From assembly GCA_020558355.1 (NCBI GenBank), contig JAJCKG010000001.1, positions 310,001 through 374,000 on the forward strand: DNA of 64,000 nucleotides. The letters are read 5' to 3'. The notes beneath the pieces were generated by a model that was not told where the DNA came from, did not search any database, and was given only the letters and a program-made list of their open reading frames with translations. Both the position numbers and the translations under genes were made by a program. Shown here piece by piece: positions 17,589 through 25,109 of this stretch. The stretch's first letter is position 1. The number at the start of each line of letters is the position of its first letter. This stretch comes from a bacterium 210820-DFI.6.37 (GTDB lineage: Bacteria > Bacillota > Clostridia > Peptostreptococcales > Anaerovoracaceae).

Positions 17589-19295
17589 TCAGTTATGCTT
17601 TTTTCTTCTTCCCGTGAGGGCAACTGCCGCCGCGATGGCCGCGGTCAGCGCCGTAATTCCCATATATGGGAGCATATTGCTGTCGTCGCCGGTCTGCGTC
17701 TCGGTTCCTTCTGTTCCTCCGTTGCCATCAGTGGCTCCAGGGTCAGCAGCGCCCGGATCCGTCGCTCCAGGATCGGTGTTTCCCGGATCTGTCCCAGGAT
17801 CGATGGTGCCTGGAACCGTCGGGTCAGTTGGATCAACCGGCTGATTTTCAACGGTATAGCTTACCGTTGGTTTATTGAACGCTTCCGCTGCGCCTTTTGC
17901 GCCGCTACTGTCTACCGGATATAATACGGCGCTGTTGTTCGTGTATAATCCGTCATATCCGTTGCTTCCGTCAGCGTCATACTGGCCATAAGTACCTGCC
18001 GCTGTTTTCGGATTGGTCAGCTTTACACTGTAAGTCAGCTGTACCGGCGCAAAATTGCTTACCGGAACGTTGATCGTCCATATAAAGTGTTCGTCCTCTT
18101 CCAGGTTGCCAGGAACATAAGTCACTTCGTAATCATAGCCGTTCTCGTTTTTGCCAAAGCCGTAGCGATTTTCTCCAAGTTCCACTGCGTCAAGGGTTTT
18201 ATCTCCAACCTTGATGGACAGCTTAGAAGCGTCATTGATGAAGTCAAAGTTGTAGTCATCTTTTACATAACCCATATAGTCTTCTACAGAGGATCCCGCG
18301 TCCAGCAGATAATTGATATCATTCTTTATATTTTTAAAGGATACCGTTTCGCCTTTGGCAAGATACTCCATAAAGGAAGGTCCCCATAAATACTGGGTGC
18401 CTGAATTTGCATTTGCCGTCATAGCGTAGCAATGATATCCGGCAGCGGCAGCTGCTGTGTATTCCTGATAGGTCAGGTACAGCGCTTTATCAATGGAATT
18501 GGCGTAAGTATCTTGGCCCTCTAAAGGAGTAGCCTTGACGATGCTTCCTTTATATGGATATTCATACTGTGTTCCTTGGCTCGCAACCTGAGTTCCTATG
18601 TTCTGTAGCCAGGTCGCCCAGCCCTCATCCGGAGCATTATTCGTTCCATATTTAGAGTTCCAGTTATCCGGACCCGCCCAGTTAAGAACGCGGTCCGCTT
18701 GAAAAGTCCACGCAGTCACAGTTGGCTCCGCATTGTACATGTAGGTAATTCCATCACTTACAAAGATCAGGTATTTGCGGGAAGCATCTACATCTGAATC
18801 CTCATCCAGCATGGCTTTTCCCGCCAACAGACCCGCATGCGTATTCGTGCCGCTTAAAAGATCCTGCTTGACAGCAGTTTCAATTGCGGCATATTCTGTA
18901 GCAAGATCCATGAACCCTGTAGCATGGGCCTCTTTATTGAAGATGACCACTCCAACCTTTACCTTTGCCTCTGTTTTCTCAATCTGCGTCTGCAGGTCTT
19001 TCAGCATACCCAAAGCCTGTTCTTCCAGCGCAGCGCTTGTGGACTTGTCCAGTACCAGTACTACGTCGGATACAAGCTGTTCTTGCTGAGATGGAAGGGA
19101 TAAAGTAACTTTTGACTCAAAGTTTTCATCCAGATTTGTCGCGTTTTTTGACTTGGAAACCTCCCATGTCTTACCACTTGCCGTACCACTGTTTGTTTCA
19201 TCGGCGGAAAGCGCGTTCACATTCGGCTGAATGCCGACCATCAGAACCACCAGCGCAAGAACAAGCAGTGATATCCATTTTCTTTTTCCTTTCAT
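17589..19295 (-). CDS. VWA-domain surface protein with C-terminal anchor-like tail
   Basis: Secreted or wall-attached protein. The chosen ATG (19295) has AAAGGA upstream and gives a signal peptide (WISLLVLALVVLMVGIQ ... VNALSA); the frame is open 17 codons further. A von Willebrand A domain follows with the MIDAS DKSTS in VVLVLDKSTSAA (about residue 80), suggesting divalent-metal-dependent ligand binding. The C-terminal third has a Pro/Asp/Gly/Thr spacer of DPGxTDPG repeats, then ETQTGDDSN, a hydrophobic helix and a GRRKKHN tail. This resembles a sortase signal, but ETQTG stands where LPxTG is expected. The upstream region is an apparent invertible promoter, so the gene is likely phase-variable. 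Confidence 0.85.
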   Translation of the reverse strand: MKGKRKWISLLVLALVVLMVGIQPNVNALSADETNSGTASGKTWEVSKSKNATNLDENFESKVTLSLPSQQEQLVSDVVLVLDKSTSAALEEQALGMLKDLQTQIEKTEAKVKVGVVIFNKEAHATGFMDLATEYAAIETAVKQDLLSGTNTHAGLLAGKAMLDEDSDVDASRKYLIFVSDGITYMYNAEPTVTAWTFQADRVLNWAGPDNWNSKYGTNNAPDEGWATWLQNIGTQVASQGTQYEYPYKGSIVKATPLEGQDTYANSIDKALYLTYQEYTAAAAAGYHCYAMTANANSGTQYLWGPSFMEYLAKGETVSFKNIKNDINYLLDAGSSVEDYMGYVKDDYNFDFINDASKLSIKVGDKTLDAVELGENRYGFGKNENGYDYEVTYVPGNLEEDEHFIWTINVPVSNFAPVQLTYSVKLTNPKTAAGTYGQYDADGSNGYDGLYTNNSAVLYPVDSSGAKGAAEAFNKPTVSYTVENQPVDPTDPTVPGTIDPGTDPGNTDPGATDPGAADPGATDGNGGTEGTETQTGDDSNMLPYMGITALTAAIAAAVALTGRRKKHN

Positions 19296-19396
19296 TACAA
19301 CATTCCTTTCTTTTTTCGTTTGATTTATTTCAATAATCTTTCCCATATCCCACTGCTGTATATTTGGCTTAACCAGAACACCCCCATTCCTTGACT

Positions 19397-19420
19397 ACCA
19401 CATAATGTTCGTTATGTGGT
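19397..19420 (+). repeat. Inverted site, left (IRL) of invertible segment
   Basis: 24 bp composed of arms ACCACATAA and TTATGTGGT around a 6-bp core TGTTCG. Such 9-bp imperfectly symmetric arms around a 6-bp asymmetric core are the form of tyrosine-recombinase crossover sites. The reverse complement recurs at 19699-19721. Flanking bases outside the site are not shared. Confidence 0.85.
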
Positions 19421-19505
19421 AATCGTAAGCGAGCCCGCCCCGCGTTTTCTTATTAAATGGGGCGTAAATCAGGGAACTGAATACAAAAATCTTTTTTATG
19501 GCGCT

Positions 19506-19550
19506 AAAAAAACAAGACCGCTTTCTTTTTACGCAAGTCGGTCTTGTTTT
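19506..19550. terminator. Bidirectional terminator inside the invertible segment
   Basis: AAACAAGACCG and CGGTCTTGTTT form an 11-bp perfect stem with an 18-base loop. The minus-strand side is followed by seven T, the plus-strand side by four. In the present orientation it would stop read-through from the recombinase gene into the VWA gene. Confidence 0.8.
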
Positions 19551-19635
19551 GATGCGCGGCAAAAAGCTGAAAACAACTTAATTAAAATTTTTAAGCGATT
19601 TTCGGCGGCTTCTTACTTTATCCGAGCTTTTTTTG

Positions 19636-19664
19636 TTGCTTTTTTTATTTATGTATTGTAGAAT
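19636..19664 (+). promoter_or_regulatory. Promoter in the invertible segment
   Basis: TTGCTT, a 17-base AT-rich spacer, then TAGAAT. Transcription would start near 19671 and run rightward, antisense into the 3' end of the recombinase gene. After inversion the same promoter would read toward the VWA gene. It is the best promoter-like match I see in the segment; none of similar quality points left. Confidence 0.6.
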
Positions 19665-19698
19665 AAATTAGCTAAATAGCTTTTTTATAGATTCGGGA

Positions 19699-19721
19699 AC
19701 CACATAACGAACATTATGTGG
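19699..19721 (-). repeat. Inverted site, right (IRR) of invertible segment
   Basis: Exact reverse complement of 23 of the 24 bases at 19397-19420, with core CGAACA as read on the plus strand. The last codons and the TAA stop (19714-19716) of the recombinase lie inside this site. Crossover in the core would keep the outer arm, so the stop codon would survive inversion. Confidence 0.85.
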
Positions 19722-20586
19722 CTATTTTTTTAATTAAGCGGATCTTCTCCAGATCCCGCTTCCATTCTTTTATCCCCTCTGACGCGTAGATCCTTGTCAC
19801 TTCCAGATTGCTGTGCCCTAAGATATCGGCCAGGTTGATCAGGTTTTTGGTGGTCTGGTAGAACACTCTCGCGAATAGATGCCTTAAATTGTGGGGAAAC
19901 ACTTTTTTCAGGTCGATTCCCGCGTCCTTTGCCAGCTGTTTCATTTCTTTCCAGATATTCGACCGGTCCTTGGCTTTTCCCGTTCTGGTGCGGAAAATCG
20001 GGCCGGATCGGATGTTCCTCTCCTTGATATACCGCCGCAGTTTTTTCTTCAGCGGCTTTGGGATGATGACCAGACGGTACTTGCCTTTGTTCCATACCTC
20101 AAGCGTTCCCGCCGCGATGGTTTCCGCCCGGAAAAATTTTAACTCGCTGACGCGGATCCCTGTCGCGCAGATGGTTTCCATAATCAGGGCCAGCTGTTCT
20201 TTTTTCCCCGCTCTGGCGCGTTGGACCAGCCGGTGAAATTCCTCTTCCCCCAGCTCTTTTCCCGCGCCTCGCAGATCCTGCCGTTGGACCCGGACTCTTT
20301 TCAGCTTCCAATTTTCCAGGCCTAGAAAGGAGAAGAACTGGTTCAGCGCCGCCAGCATGGAGTTGACGCTGCTGACAGCGTATCGCTCCATCAGCCATTC
20401 CTTGTACTTTAACAGGCGCTCTTTCTCTACGCTTTTGCCCTCCCCCGCGTACTGATAAAAGGTTCTGACATCTCGGATATATTTGCTTATGGTCGCTGGC
20501 GCGTTCTCCCTCTCCTGTAGGCAGCGGCGAAACTCCTCCAGCTTGTTTTCCTCTAACCATATCGTTTCCATTCTCACCCCGGGCAC
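19714..20586 (-). CDS. Tyrosine recombinase, probable DNA invertase of the adjacent switch
   Basis: XerC/D-like site-specific recombinase of 290 residues. An N-terminal SAM-like core-binding domain (about 15-95) precedes the catalytic domain with Arg in ATGIRVSEL, a lysine in the WNKGKYR beta-hairpin, HNLRH (His-x-x-Arg), LGHSNLE and the nucleophile Tyr in TRIYASEG. All expected catalytic residues are present. The frame opens with a GTG at 20586 close behind AAAGGAAG; an ATG at 20571 is an alternative. Its stop lies within one of two inverted sites, which strongly suggests those sites are its substrate. No excision-type direct repeats or phage genes surround it. Confidence 0.9.
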   Translation of the reverse strand: MPGVRMETIWLEENKLEEFRRCLQERENAPATISKYIRDVRTFYQYAGEGKSVEKERLLKYKEWLMERYAVSSVNSMLAALNQFFSFLGLENWKLKRVRVQRQDLRGAGKELGEEEFHRLVQRARAGKKEQLALIMETICATGIRVSELKFFRAETIAAGTLEVWNKGKYRLVIIPKPLKKKLRRYIKERNIRSGPIFRTRTGKAKDRSNIWKEMKQLAKDAGIDLKKVFPHNLRHLFARVFYQTTKNLINLADILGHSNLEVTRIYASEGIKEWKRDLEKIRLIKKIAT

Positions 20587-20659
20587 CTTCCTTTCTCAAC
20601 TTGTACTCTCAGTTTTATCATACCCATTTATCGTAAAGCTAGCCTTACGGCGGGCGGGC

Positions 20660-20694
20660 AAAAAAAATGTGATGGATCTTTATCCACCACATTT
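20660..20694 (-). terminator. Rho-independent terminator, minus strand
   Basis: AAATGTGGTGGAT and ATCCATCACATTT pair around AAAG (one G-T pair), followed by eight T on the minus strand. It lies about 210 bases past the sfsA stop and just upstream of the recombinase gene, separating the two. Confidence 0.8.
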
Positions 20695-20902
20695 AAAGGT
20701 AAGAAAGCCAAGCTGTGTACTTTCCCGTGAGTTTTTAATAAAAAAGTATACGAAACTCGGGGCCGGAGCCGGGGAAGTTGACTTCAGAAGGAAATTTACG
20801 GCTGTTTTGTGAAAAGAGAAGCCGGAAACGGTTGAAAACGTATATCTTTCACGCAAAGGATTCGAAAAAGATAGGAAGCGCCGTCAAAGAGCGACTCGTA
20901 TC
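20695..20902. other. Non-coding gap between sfsA and the recombinase
   Basis: About 200 bases without a supportable gene. A hairpin CCCG-T-GAGTTT / AAACTC-GGG lies around 20724-20762. Together with the terminator at its left end this might be a long sfsA 3' UTR or a small RNA; no clear promoter was found for a separate transcript. Confidence 0.3.
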
Positions 20903-21604
20903 CTATAATTCCACCCGCACCGGATCCGCCAGCTCCAGGCTGTCTTCCGCCACGATACAATCATACGCCAGGATATTCACCCGCTTTTCCCTCGCTTTCC
21001 GCAGAGCCTGTCCAAACTGAGGGTGAGTCCTGTCATTAGGACGAAAAGCAGAGATTCCCTTCATCTGAATCACAAAAAGGATATATACGAGAAATCCCTC
21101 TTCTCCAGCGTGCGCCAGTTCTTCGATATGCCTGACTCCTCTTTCCGTAGGCGCGTCAGGAAAAGCCGCAATCCCCTCTTCTTCCAGCGTAACCCCCTTT
21201 ACCTCTACAAAAGCCTTCTGTCCTGTTTCATCCTCCACATAAAAATCCAGTCTGGAGCTGCCGTATGTCTTTTCTCCTTTCACAAAAGATAGCTTTTCCA
21301 TTCCCGGCAGGGCCAGCTTTCCGCTTGTCAGAGCTTCCTTCACCACCTGATTCGGCGCCTGAGAATCCATATTGATCAGAAGATGCCCCTTTTTCACTCC
21401 AATCAGGGAATACCGCATTTTTCTGCTTCCCATTCTTCCTTCAAAGTCTTCCAAGTATACTTCTGCCCCTGGAAGGAGCAGTTCCCTGCATCTGCCAGTG
21501 TTTTTCACATGCGCCCGCTGCCGCTTTCCATCGATTTCCACCAGAGCCACAAACCGGTTGGGGCGCTCAATAAATTTTCCTTTACATATTTTCAAATATT
21601 TCAT
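20903..21604 (-). CDS. sfsA: SfsA family protein (sugar fermentation stimulation / nuclease homologue)
   Basis: A 233-residue SfsA protein. Family landmarks: N-terminal FIERPNRFVALVEIDG (OB-like part), HVKNTGRCRELLLPGAEVYLE, SQAPNQVVKEAL, SSRLDFYVEDETGQKAFVEVKGVTLEEEGIAAFPDAPTERG and a final FRPNDRTHPQFG. The D-E-x-K residues in the second half resemble a PD-(D/E)xK nuclease core, consistent with reports of nuclease activity in the family. Its physiological role is unresolved. It is a single gene, divergent from the lipoprotein gene at 21733. Confidence 0.93.
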   Translation of the reverse strand: MKYLKICKGKFIERPNRFVALVEIDGKRQRAHVKNTGRCRELLLPGAEVYLEDFEGRMGSRKMRYSLIGVKKGHLLINMDSQAPNQVVKEALTSGKLALPGMEKLSFVKGEKTYGSSRLDFYVEDETGQKAFVEVKGVTLEEEGIAAFPDAPTERGVRHIEELAHAGEEGFLVYILFVIQMKGISAFRPNDRTHPQFGQALRKAREKRVNILAYDCIVAEDSLELADPVRVEL

Positions 21605-21671
21605 GCTATTTATTGTAACAGAACTAAGTTGCTTTTAACAGTAAAATTCTTTTAAGGCTGTTGGAATTTAC

Positions 21672-21700
21672 TTGTTATAATCTGGACAAGATAGTATAAT
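21672..21700 (+). promoter_or_regulatory. Promoter of the lipoprotein-lgt-ychF group
   Basis: TTGTTA, 17-base spacer, TATAAT. The start point would be near 21707, about 26 bases before the lipoprotein ATG. Confidence 0.7.
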
Positions 21701-21732
21701 GTGGGTAGATGTTTTTGTGTCTGGAGGGTAAT

Positions 21733-22251
21733 ATGAAGAAAAAAAGGTTCGCGGGTCCATTGATACTGTCCATTGTGCTTGTTTTGGCGCTGCTTCTGCC
21801 AGGATGCGGCGAGAAAGCCGGCGACTATGATATGGAAGAACCTGAGCTTACAGTAGAATATCTTTCGGGAGAATACGCGGAGCAGCTTCTCCGGGACGGC
21901 GGTGAAGAAACTCTGGGCACCATCTCCATTGATGAAGACGAAGAACGGGAAGGGAGATATAACCTGACTGTAAACAGCATGGTCATTGTAGAAAGCTCCA
22001 TTACAGATGAGGGCTATTATATTGCGGATAAAAATGTTTCCACTACGGTTCCGCTCGATTCGGAGGCCCGGGTCACTTATATCAAAAATGAAAAAGACGG
22101 CCCCCAAATCCTGGAGCTGAATGAATTCATCCAGCTGGTTCGGGAAGACCAGCAGACAGCGGCTTCATCGGAGAAAGAAAAGCTTTATGATGTATACATA
22201 ATCGGCGGAAACGCCCTGATGCTTTTGGCAAGGGAACTGCCGGACGCGTAA
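21733..22251 (+). CDS. Hypothetical lipoprotein
   Basis: A 172-residue secreted lipoprotein of unknown function. The ATG at 21733 has GGAGGG at good spacing. A basic n-region (MKKKRF), hydrophobic helix and lipobox LLPGC predict cleavage before Cys near residue 22. The mature part is acidic (E/D-rich), with no domain I recognise and no cysteines beyond the lipid-attachment one that I noted. It is followed 52 bases later by lgt, the enzyme that would lipidate it. Confidence 0.75.
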   Translation: MKKKRFAGPLILSIVLVLALLLPGCGEKAGDYDMEEPELTVEYLSGEYAEQLLRDGGEETLGTISIDEDEEREGRYNLTVNSMVIVESSITDEGYYIADKNVSTTVPLDSEARVTYIKNEKDGPQILELNEFIQLVREDQQTAASSEKEKLYDVYIIGGNALMLLARELPDA

Positions 22252-22303
22252 AGCGCTTACTATGGAAACTATGGAAAAGAAAGGTTAAATCAGGTATTTA
22301 TTT

Positions 22304-23056
22304 ATGCCCGTACCAAATCCTGTTGCTGTTACTGTCTTTGGAATCGACATTATGTGGTATGGTGTTCTGATCGCCGCGGCAATTGTTCTTGCAACGGTTA
22401 TCACATACCGCCGGGCGCCGCTTCATGGACTTTCCTCTGACCGGATCCTGGATTTTGTGCTGATCTGTATCCCGGTGGGGATTATCGGCGCGCGTTTGTA
22501 TTATGTTGTGTTCAACTGGTCTATGTACAGCGGCGATCTGTTTAAAATTATCAATATACGGCTGGGCGGCCTTGCAATCCACGGCGGCCTTTTATTTGGT
22601 CTGGGAGCCGCGGCGGTTCTATGCTCGATCTGGAAGCTGCGGCCTCTTAATGTACTGGATCTTGCCATTCCGTCCATTGCCCTGGCTCAGGCCATCGGCA
22701 GATGGGGAAATTACTTTAATTCAGAAGCTCACGGCGGTCCTACGGATCTTCCATGGGCAGTGACCGTAAACGGCCAGACTTACCACCCTACGTTTTTATA
22801 CGAATCCATCTGGTGTCTGCTGCTGTTTTTTCTGCTGATCTATATTGACAACCACCGCAAATTTGAGGGCCAGGTTTTCCTGCTGTACGGAGTGCTGTAC
22901 TCGCTGGAGCGTTTCTTCGTAGAATGGCTTCGGACCGATTCTCTGATGATCGGCCCATTCAAGCAGGCTCAGCTCCTGAGTCTGACGGTTATTATTGTAT
23001 TCACTGTAATTTACATTATTTTATATAAACACTGGAAAAAGAAAAAGGAGTCTTAA
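22304..23056 (+). CDS. lgt: Prolipoprotein diacylglyceryl transferase (Lgt)
   Basis: Polytopic membrane enzyme transferring diacylglycerol from phosphatidylglycerol to the lipobox cysteine. About seven transmembrane segments. The Lgt signature GRWGNYFNSEAHGGPT (near residue 132) and the upstream GGLAIHGGLLFG motif with its essential histidine are intact. Near the C-terminus ERFFVEWLRTDSL is also typical. 250 residues, slightly short but complete. The start is ATG with only a weak AGGT upstream. ychF begins four bases after its stop. Confidence 0.95.
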   Translation: MPVPNPVAVTVFGIDIMWYGVLIAAAIVLATVITYRRAPLHGLSSDRILDFVLICIPVGIIGARLYYVVFNWSMYSGDLFKIINIRLGGLAIHGGLLFGLGAAAVLCSIWKLRPLNVLDLAIPSIALAQAIGRWGNYFNSEAHGGPTDLPWAVTVNGQTYHPTFLYESIWCLLLFFLLIYIDNHRKFEGQVFLLYGVLYSLERFFVEWLRTDSLMIGPFKQAQLLSLTVIIVFTVIYIILYKHWKKKKES

Positions 23057-23060
23057 CAAC

Positions 23061-24155
23061 ATGAAATTAGGAATCGTAGGTCTGCCCAATGTGGGCAAAA
23101 GCACACTGTTCAACGCAATCACAAAGGCTGGAGCGGAAGCGGCCAATTATCCCTTCTGCACCATCGAACCCAATGTCGGTGTTGTAACGGTCCCGGATGA
23201 ACGTCTGAAGGTCCTTCATGACATGTACAATTCGAAAAAGACCATCTATACAACTATTGAGTTTTACGATATTGCCGGCCTTGTAAAAGGAGCTTCTAAA
23301 GGAGAAGGGCTCGGCAATAAATTTTTGGGACATATTCGTGAAGTCGCCGCTATCGTTCATGTCGTCCGCTGCTTTGAAGATCCAAACGTGGTCCATGTAG
23401 ACGGAAAGATCGACCCCCTTTCCGACATTGAAACCATCAATATGGAGCTGATCCTTTCCGATATGGAAGTGCTGGAACGGCGCATACAGAAGACTACAAA
23501 GAATCTGAAAGGCGACAAGAGCCTTCAGAAGGAGCTGGATCTATTGAAAAAGGTGGCTGATTTTCTTGGAAGTGGAAAGTCTGCCCGCGCCATGGATCTG
23601 ACGGAAGATGAAGCGGAATTTGTAAAGAGTCTGGATCTTCTGTCCTACAAGCCAGTCATCTATGCCGCCAATATATCGGAGGATGAAGCCGGCGCTTCGG
23701 ATGAAAACGAATATGTTAAGGCAGTCCGGACATTTGCGGAAACTGAAGGCTCTGACGTGGTAGTTATCTGCGCCAGAATCGAAGCGGAAATGTCCGAGCT
23801 GGAAGAGGACGAAAAAGCGCTGTTTCTGGAAGAGCTGGGGATCGAAGAATCGGGCCTGGATAAGCTGGTGAAAGCTTCTTATCACCTGCTGGATCTGATC
23901 TCCTTCCTCACCGCGGGAGAGCCGGAGGTCCGGGCCTGGACCATCAAACGAGGGACAAAAGCCCCCGGCGCCGCCGGAAAAATCCATACAGATTTCGAAA
24001 AGGGCTTTATCCGCGCGGAAACCATTGCCTATGACAAGCTGATCGAATGCGGCGGCAATCTGGCCACCGCCAAGGAAAAAGGTCTGATCCGCTCTGAGGG
24101 GAAAGAGTATGTCGTTAAAGATGGGGATGTAATGCACTTCCTGTTTAATGTGTAA
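23061..24155 (+). CDS. ychF: Ribosome-binding ATPase YchF (OLA1 family)
   Basis: Obg-family P-loop NTPase that prefers ATP and binds ribosomes. Visible: Walker A GLPNVGKSTLFNAIT (residues 6-20), switch NYPFCTIEPNVG, G3 YDIAGLVKGASKGEGLGN, a coiled-coil insert around residues 130-180, and the C-terminal TGS domain (TIKRGTKAPGAAGKIHTDFEKGFIRAE ... VKDGDVMHFLFNV). Length 364 is standard. The last 23 bases, including the stop, form one arm of a direct repeat that marks insertion of the element downstream. The coding sequence is left intact by the insertion. Confidence 0.97.
   Translation: MKLGIVGLPNVGKSTLFNAITKAGAEAANYPFCTIEPNVGVVTVPDERLKVLHDMYNSKKTIYTTIEFYDIAGLVKGASKGEGLGNKFLGHIREVAAIVHVVRCFEDPNVVHVDGKIDPLSDIETINMELILSDMEVLERRIQKTTKNLKGDKSLQKELDLLKKVADFLGSGKSARAMDLTEDEAEFVKSLDLLSYKPVIYAANISEDEAGASDENEYVKAVRTFAETEGSDVVVICARIEAEMSELEEDEKALFLEELGIEESGLDKLVKASYHLLDLISFLTAGEPEVRAWTIKRGTKAPGAAGKIHTDFEKGFIRAETIAYDKLIECGGNLATAKEKGLIRSEGKEYVVKDGDVMHFLFNV
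24133..24155 (+). repeat. attL-like direct repeat (3' end of ychF)
   Basis: 23 bases beginning TGCACTTCC and ending ATGTGTAA, identical to 28581-28603. It encodes the last residues and stop of ychF. Duplication of the target-gene end at both borders is the mark of tyrosine-integrase insertion. Confidence 0.88.
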
Positions 24156-24164
24156 GAATGGAGG

Positions 24165-24207
24165 AACCCCTGAATATCAGCCATAATGGTTGATATTCAG
24201 GGGTTTT
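24165..24207 (+). terminator. Terminator carried at the left end of the element
   Basis: AACCCCTGAATATCA pairs with TGATATTCAGGGGTT around an 11-base loop, followed by TTTT. It lies just inside attL and so replaces the original ychF terminator, which was displaced to 28625. Confidence 0.85.
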
Positions 24208-24253
24208 CGCATCTGTACGGTTACGGTTATTTCTTGTTATTTTGCTCCCAATT

Positions 24254-24302
24254 TGCACACTTTCGGGTATTACTGCACACCTATTGCACATTAATTGCAC
24301 AC
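24254..24302 (+). repeat. Arm-type integrase sites, left (four TGCACA repeats)
   Basis: TGCACAC at 24254, TGCACAC at 24274, TGCACAT at 24285 and TGCACAC at 24296. The last three are spaced 11 bases apart, one helical turn. The same heptamers with the same 11-base spacing occur beside attR (28525), as expected for integrase arm sites. Confidence 0.65.
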
Positions 24303-24369
24303 CCGCGCAGGTAAAAAAATCTCCGTTCTTCCGGATCAGAGTGGTCTGTCCCGGGAGTATTTTTGTAAG

Positions 24370-24393
24370 AAAAAAAGCCCCCTGGAGGGGGCT
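24370..24393 (-). terminator. Terminator after the holin gene
   Basis: AGCCCCC and GGGGGCT around a four-base loop, followed by seven T on the minus strand, about 13 bases past the holin stop. Confidence 0.85.
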
Positions 24394-24405
24394 GCTATGT
24401 TACTA

Positions 24406-24738
24406 TTATTCTTCTGTTCCTTCCTCTGCCGCATCCATATCCCCCGGATCCATCCGGCAGTCTGTATAAACGTCCGCAAGGTCCGATTTTGGCTCTGTAT
24501 AGGTAAGGGCCTGTGGACTGTCTGTAATGCCTTCTGTGGTCGGGTCTACCACAATACCCAGTACAGCCAGAAGAACAAATGCGGCGTTGACCAGATCAAG
24601 GAGCTGGTCTTTTACACTGTCCAGATTTAGACTGTACCCGAAAATTGCCATAACAGTCTGGATAAATAACAGGACTGCCGGGATCGCCGTCAGCCAGAAG
24701 GTTTTACTCTTTATTCTTACTTTCCAATTCAGTTTCAT
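24406..24738 (-). CDS. Phage holin, phiLC3-like
   Basis: A 110-residue small membrane protein. The opening MKLNWKVRIKSKTFW, a first hydrophobic helix (about 15-33), a second (about 50-66, FVLLAVLGIVVDP) and the family-typical DPTTEGITDSPQALTYTEP segment fit phage holins of the phiLC3 type, which make membrane lesions that release endolysin. The C-terminus is acidic and longer than usual. No endolysin gene is next to it, so its lytic role may be lost. AGGTAGG lies before the ATG. Confidence 0.82.
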   Translation of the reverse strand: MKLNWKVRIKSKTFWLTAIPAVLLFIQTVMAIFGYSLNLDSVKDQLLDLVNAAFVLLAVLGIVVDPTTEGITDSPQALTYTEPKSDLADVYTDCRMDPGDMDAAEEGTEE

Positions 24739-24756
24739 ATTTTCCTACCTTTCTTT

Positions 24757-24933
24757 TTACGAGTGCGCCGCTTTTTTTCGGGCGTACTCTTCCAGATTAT
24801 GCTTTCTATCCTGCTGATACTCAAAAGCTTCCGCCAACTCTCCATTGGGAGTTTTATTATGCAGCACACATTCCACCAGTTCTTTTTGCACGCACTCTAT
24901 TTGCAACGATGCTATTCGATGTTTGTATATCAA
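24757..24933 (-). CDS. Small phage-type protein (58 aa), unknown
   Basis: A short frame with a TTG start, 18 bases upstream of the holin gene and on the same strand. It encodes about 58 residues starting MIYKHRIASL, hydrophilic and rich in E, K and Q, with an EYQQDRKHNLEEYARKKAA tail suggesting a helix. AGGAGG lies about 11 bases before the TTG. Codon content looks protein-like and it would be co-transcribed with the holin. Function unknown; a neighbouring frame with TTG start and only 26 codons is the competing reading. Confidence 0.45.
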   Translation of the reverse strand: MIYKHRIASLQIECVQKELVECVLHNKTPNGELAEAFEYQQDRKHNLEEYARKKAAHS

Positions 24934-24987
24934 GCAACTTGTTTCCTCCTTTTATTTTTAATAAGTTTCTCGTTTGTAACCAGTCTA

Positions 24988-25004
24988 TAACAAGTTTCTT
25001 GTTA
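24988..25004. promoter_or_regulatory. Candidate repressor operator
   Basis: Perfect palindrome TAACAAG-TTT-CTTGTTA in the 176-base region between the divergent holin group and the repressor gene. A degenerate second copy (AATAAGTTTCTCGTT) lies about 25 bases to the left. Position on the holin-side of the divergent region fits an operator that silences the leftward genes. Confidence 0.6.
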
Positions 25005-25042
25005 TTCCAATAGCCTTTTGATAATATTCTTATTGTCTCATA

Positions 25043-25071
25043 TTGACATACCAAGAATTTTGAAATACAAT
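25043..25071 (+). promoter_or_regulatory. Promoter of the repressor gene
   Basis: TTGACA, 17-base spacer, TACAAT: a near-consensus promoter whose start point would be near 25078, 32 bases before the repressor ATG. Confidence 0.8.
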
Positions 25072-25109
25072 ACGGATATAGAAAGGTTAAATAGAAAGTT
25101 GGTGAAATA

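Larger units (their letters stand above)
19421..19698. other. Candidate invertible promoter segment (inverton), OFF orientation
   Basis: A 278-bp segment bounded by inverted recombination sites, with no convincing gene. It holds a plus-strand promoter near its right end and a strong hairpin terminator in its left half. As read, the promoter points away from the VWA gene, and the terminator with its seven-T tract on the minus strand blocks transcription coming from the recombinase gene. Inversion would place the promoter about 150 bases upstream of the VWA ATG, with the terminator behind it. I therefore read the present state as OFF. Function is inferred from layout only. Confidence 0.75.

Noticed and set aside
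19416..19661. Open frame inside the invertible segment
   Set aside because: Spans a strong terminator hairpin, begins inside the recombination site and has no ribosome site; the segment is better explained as regulatory.
19714..20586. Recombinase as the integrase of a mobile element
   Set aside because: No direct att repeats, excisionase or cargo genes around it; the only repeats nearby are inverted and abut the gene, which fits an invertase.
21652..22107. Minus-strand frame opposite the lipoprotein gene
   Set aside because: The plus-strand frame has a good promoter, ribosome site and lipobox; the reverse frame has none.
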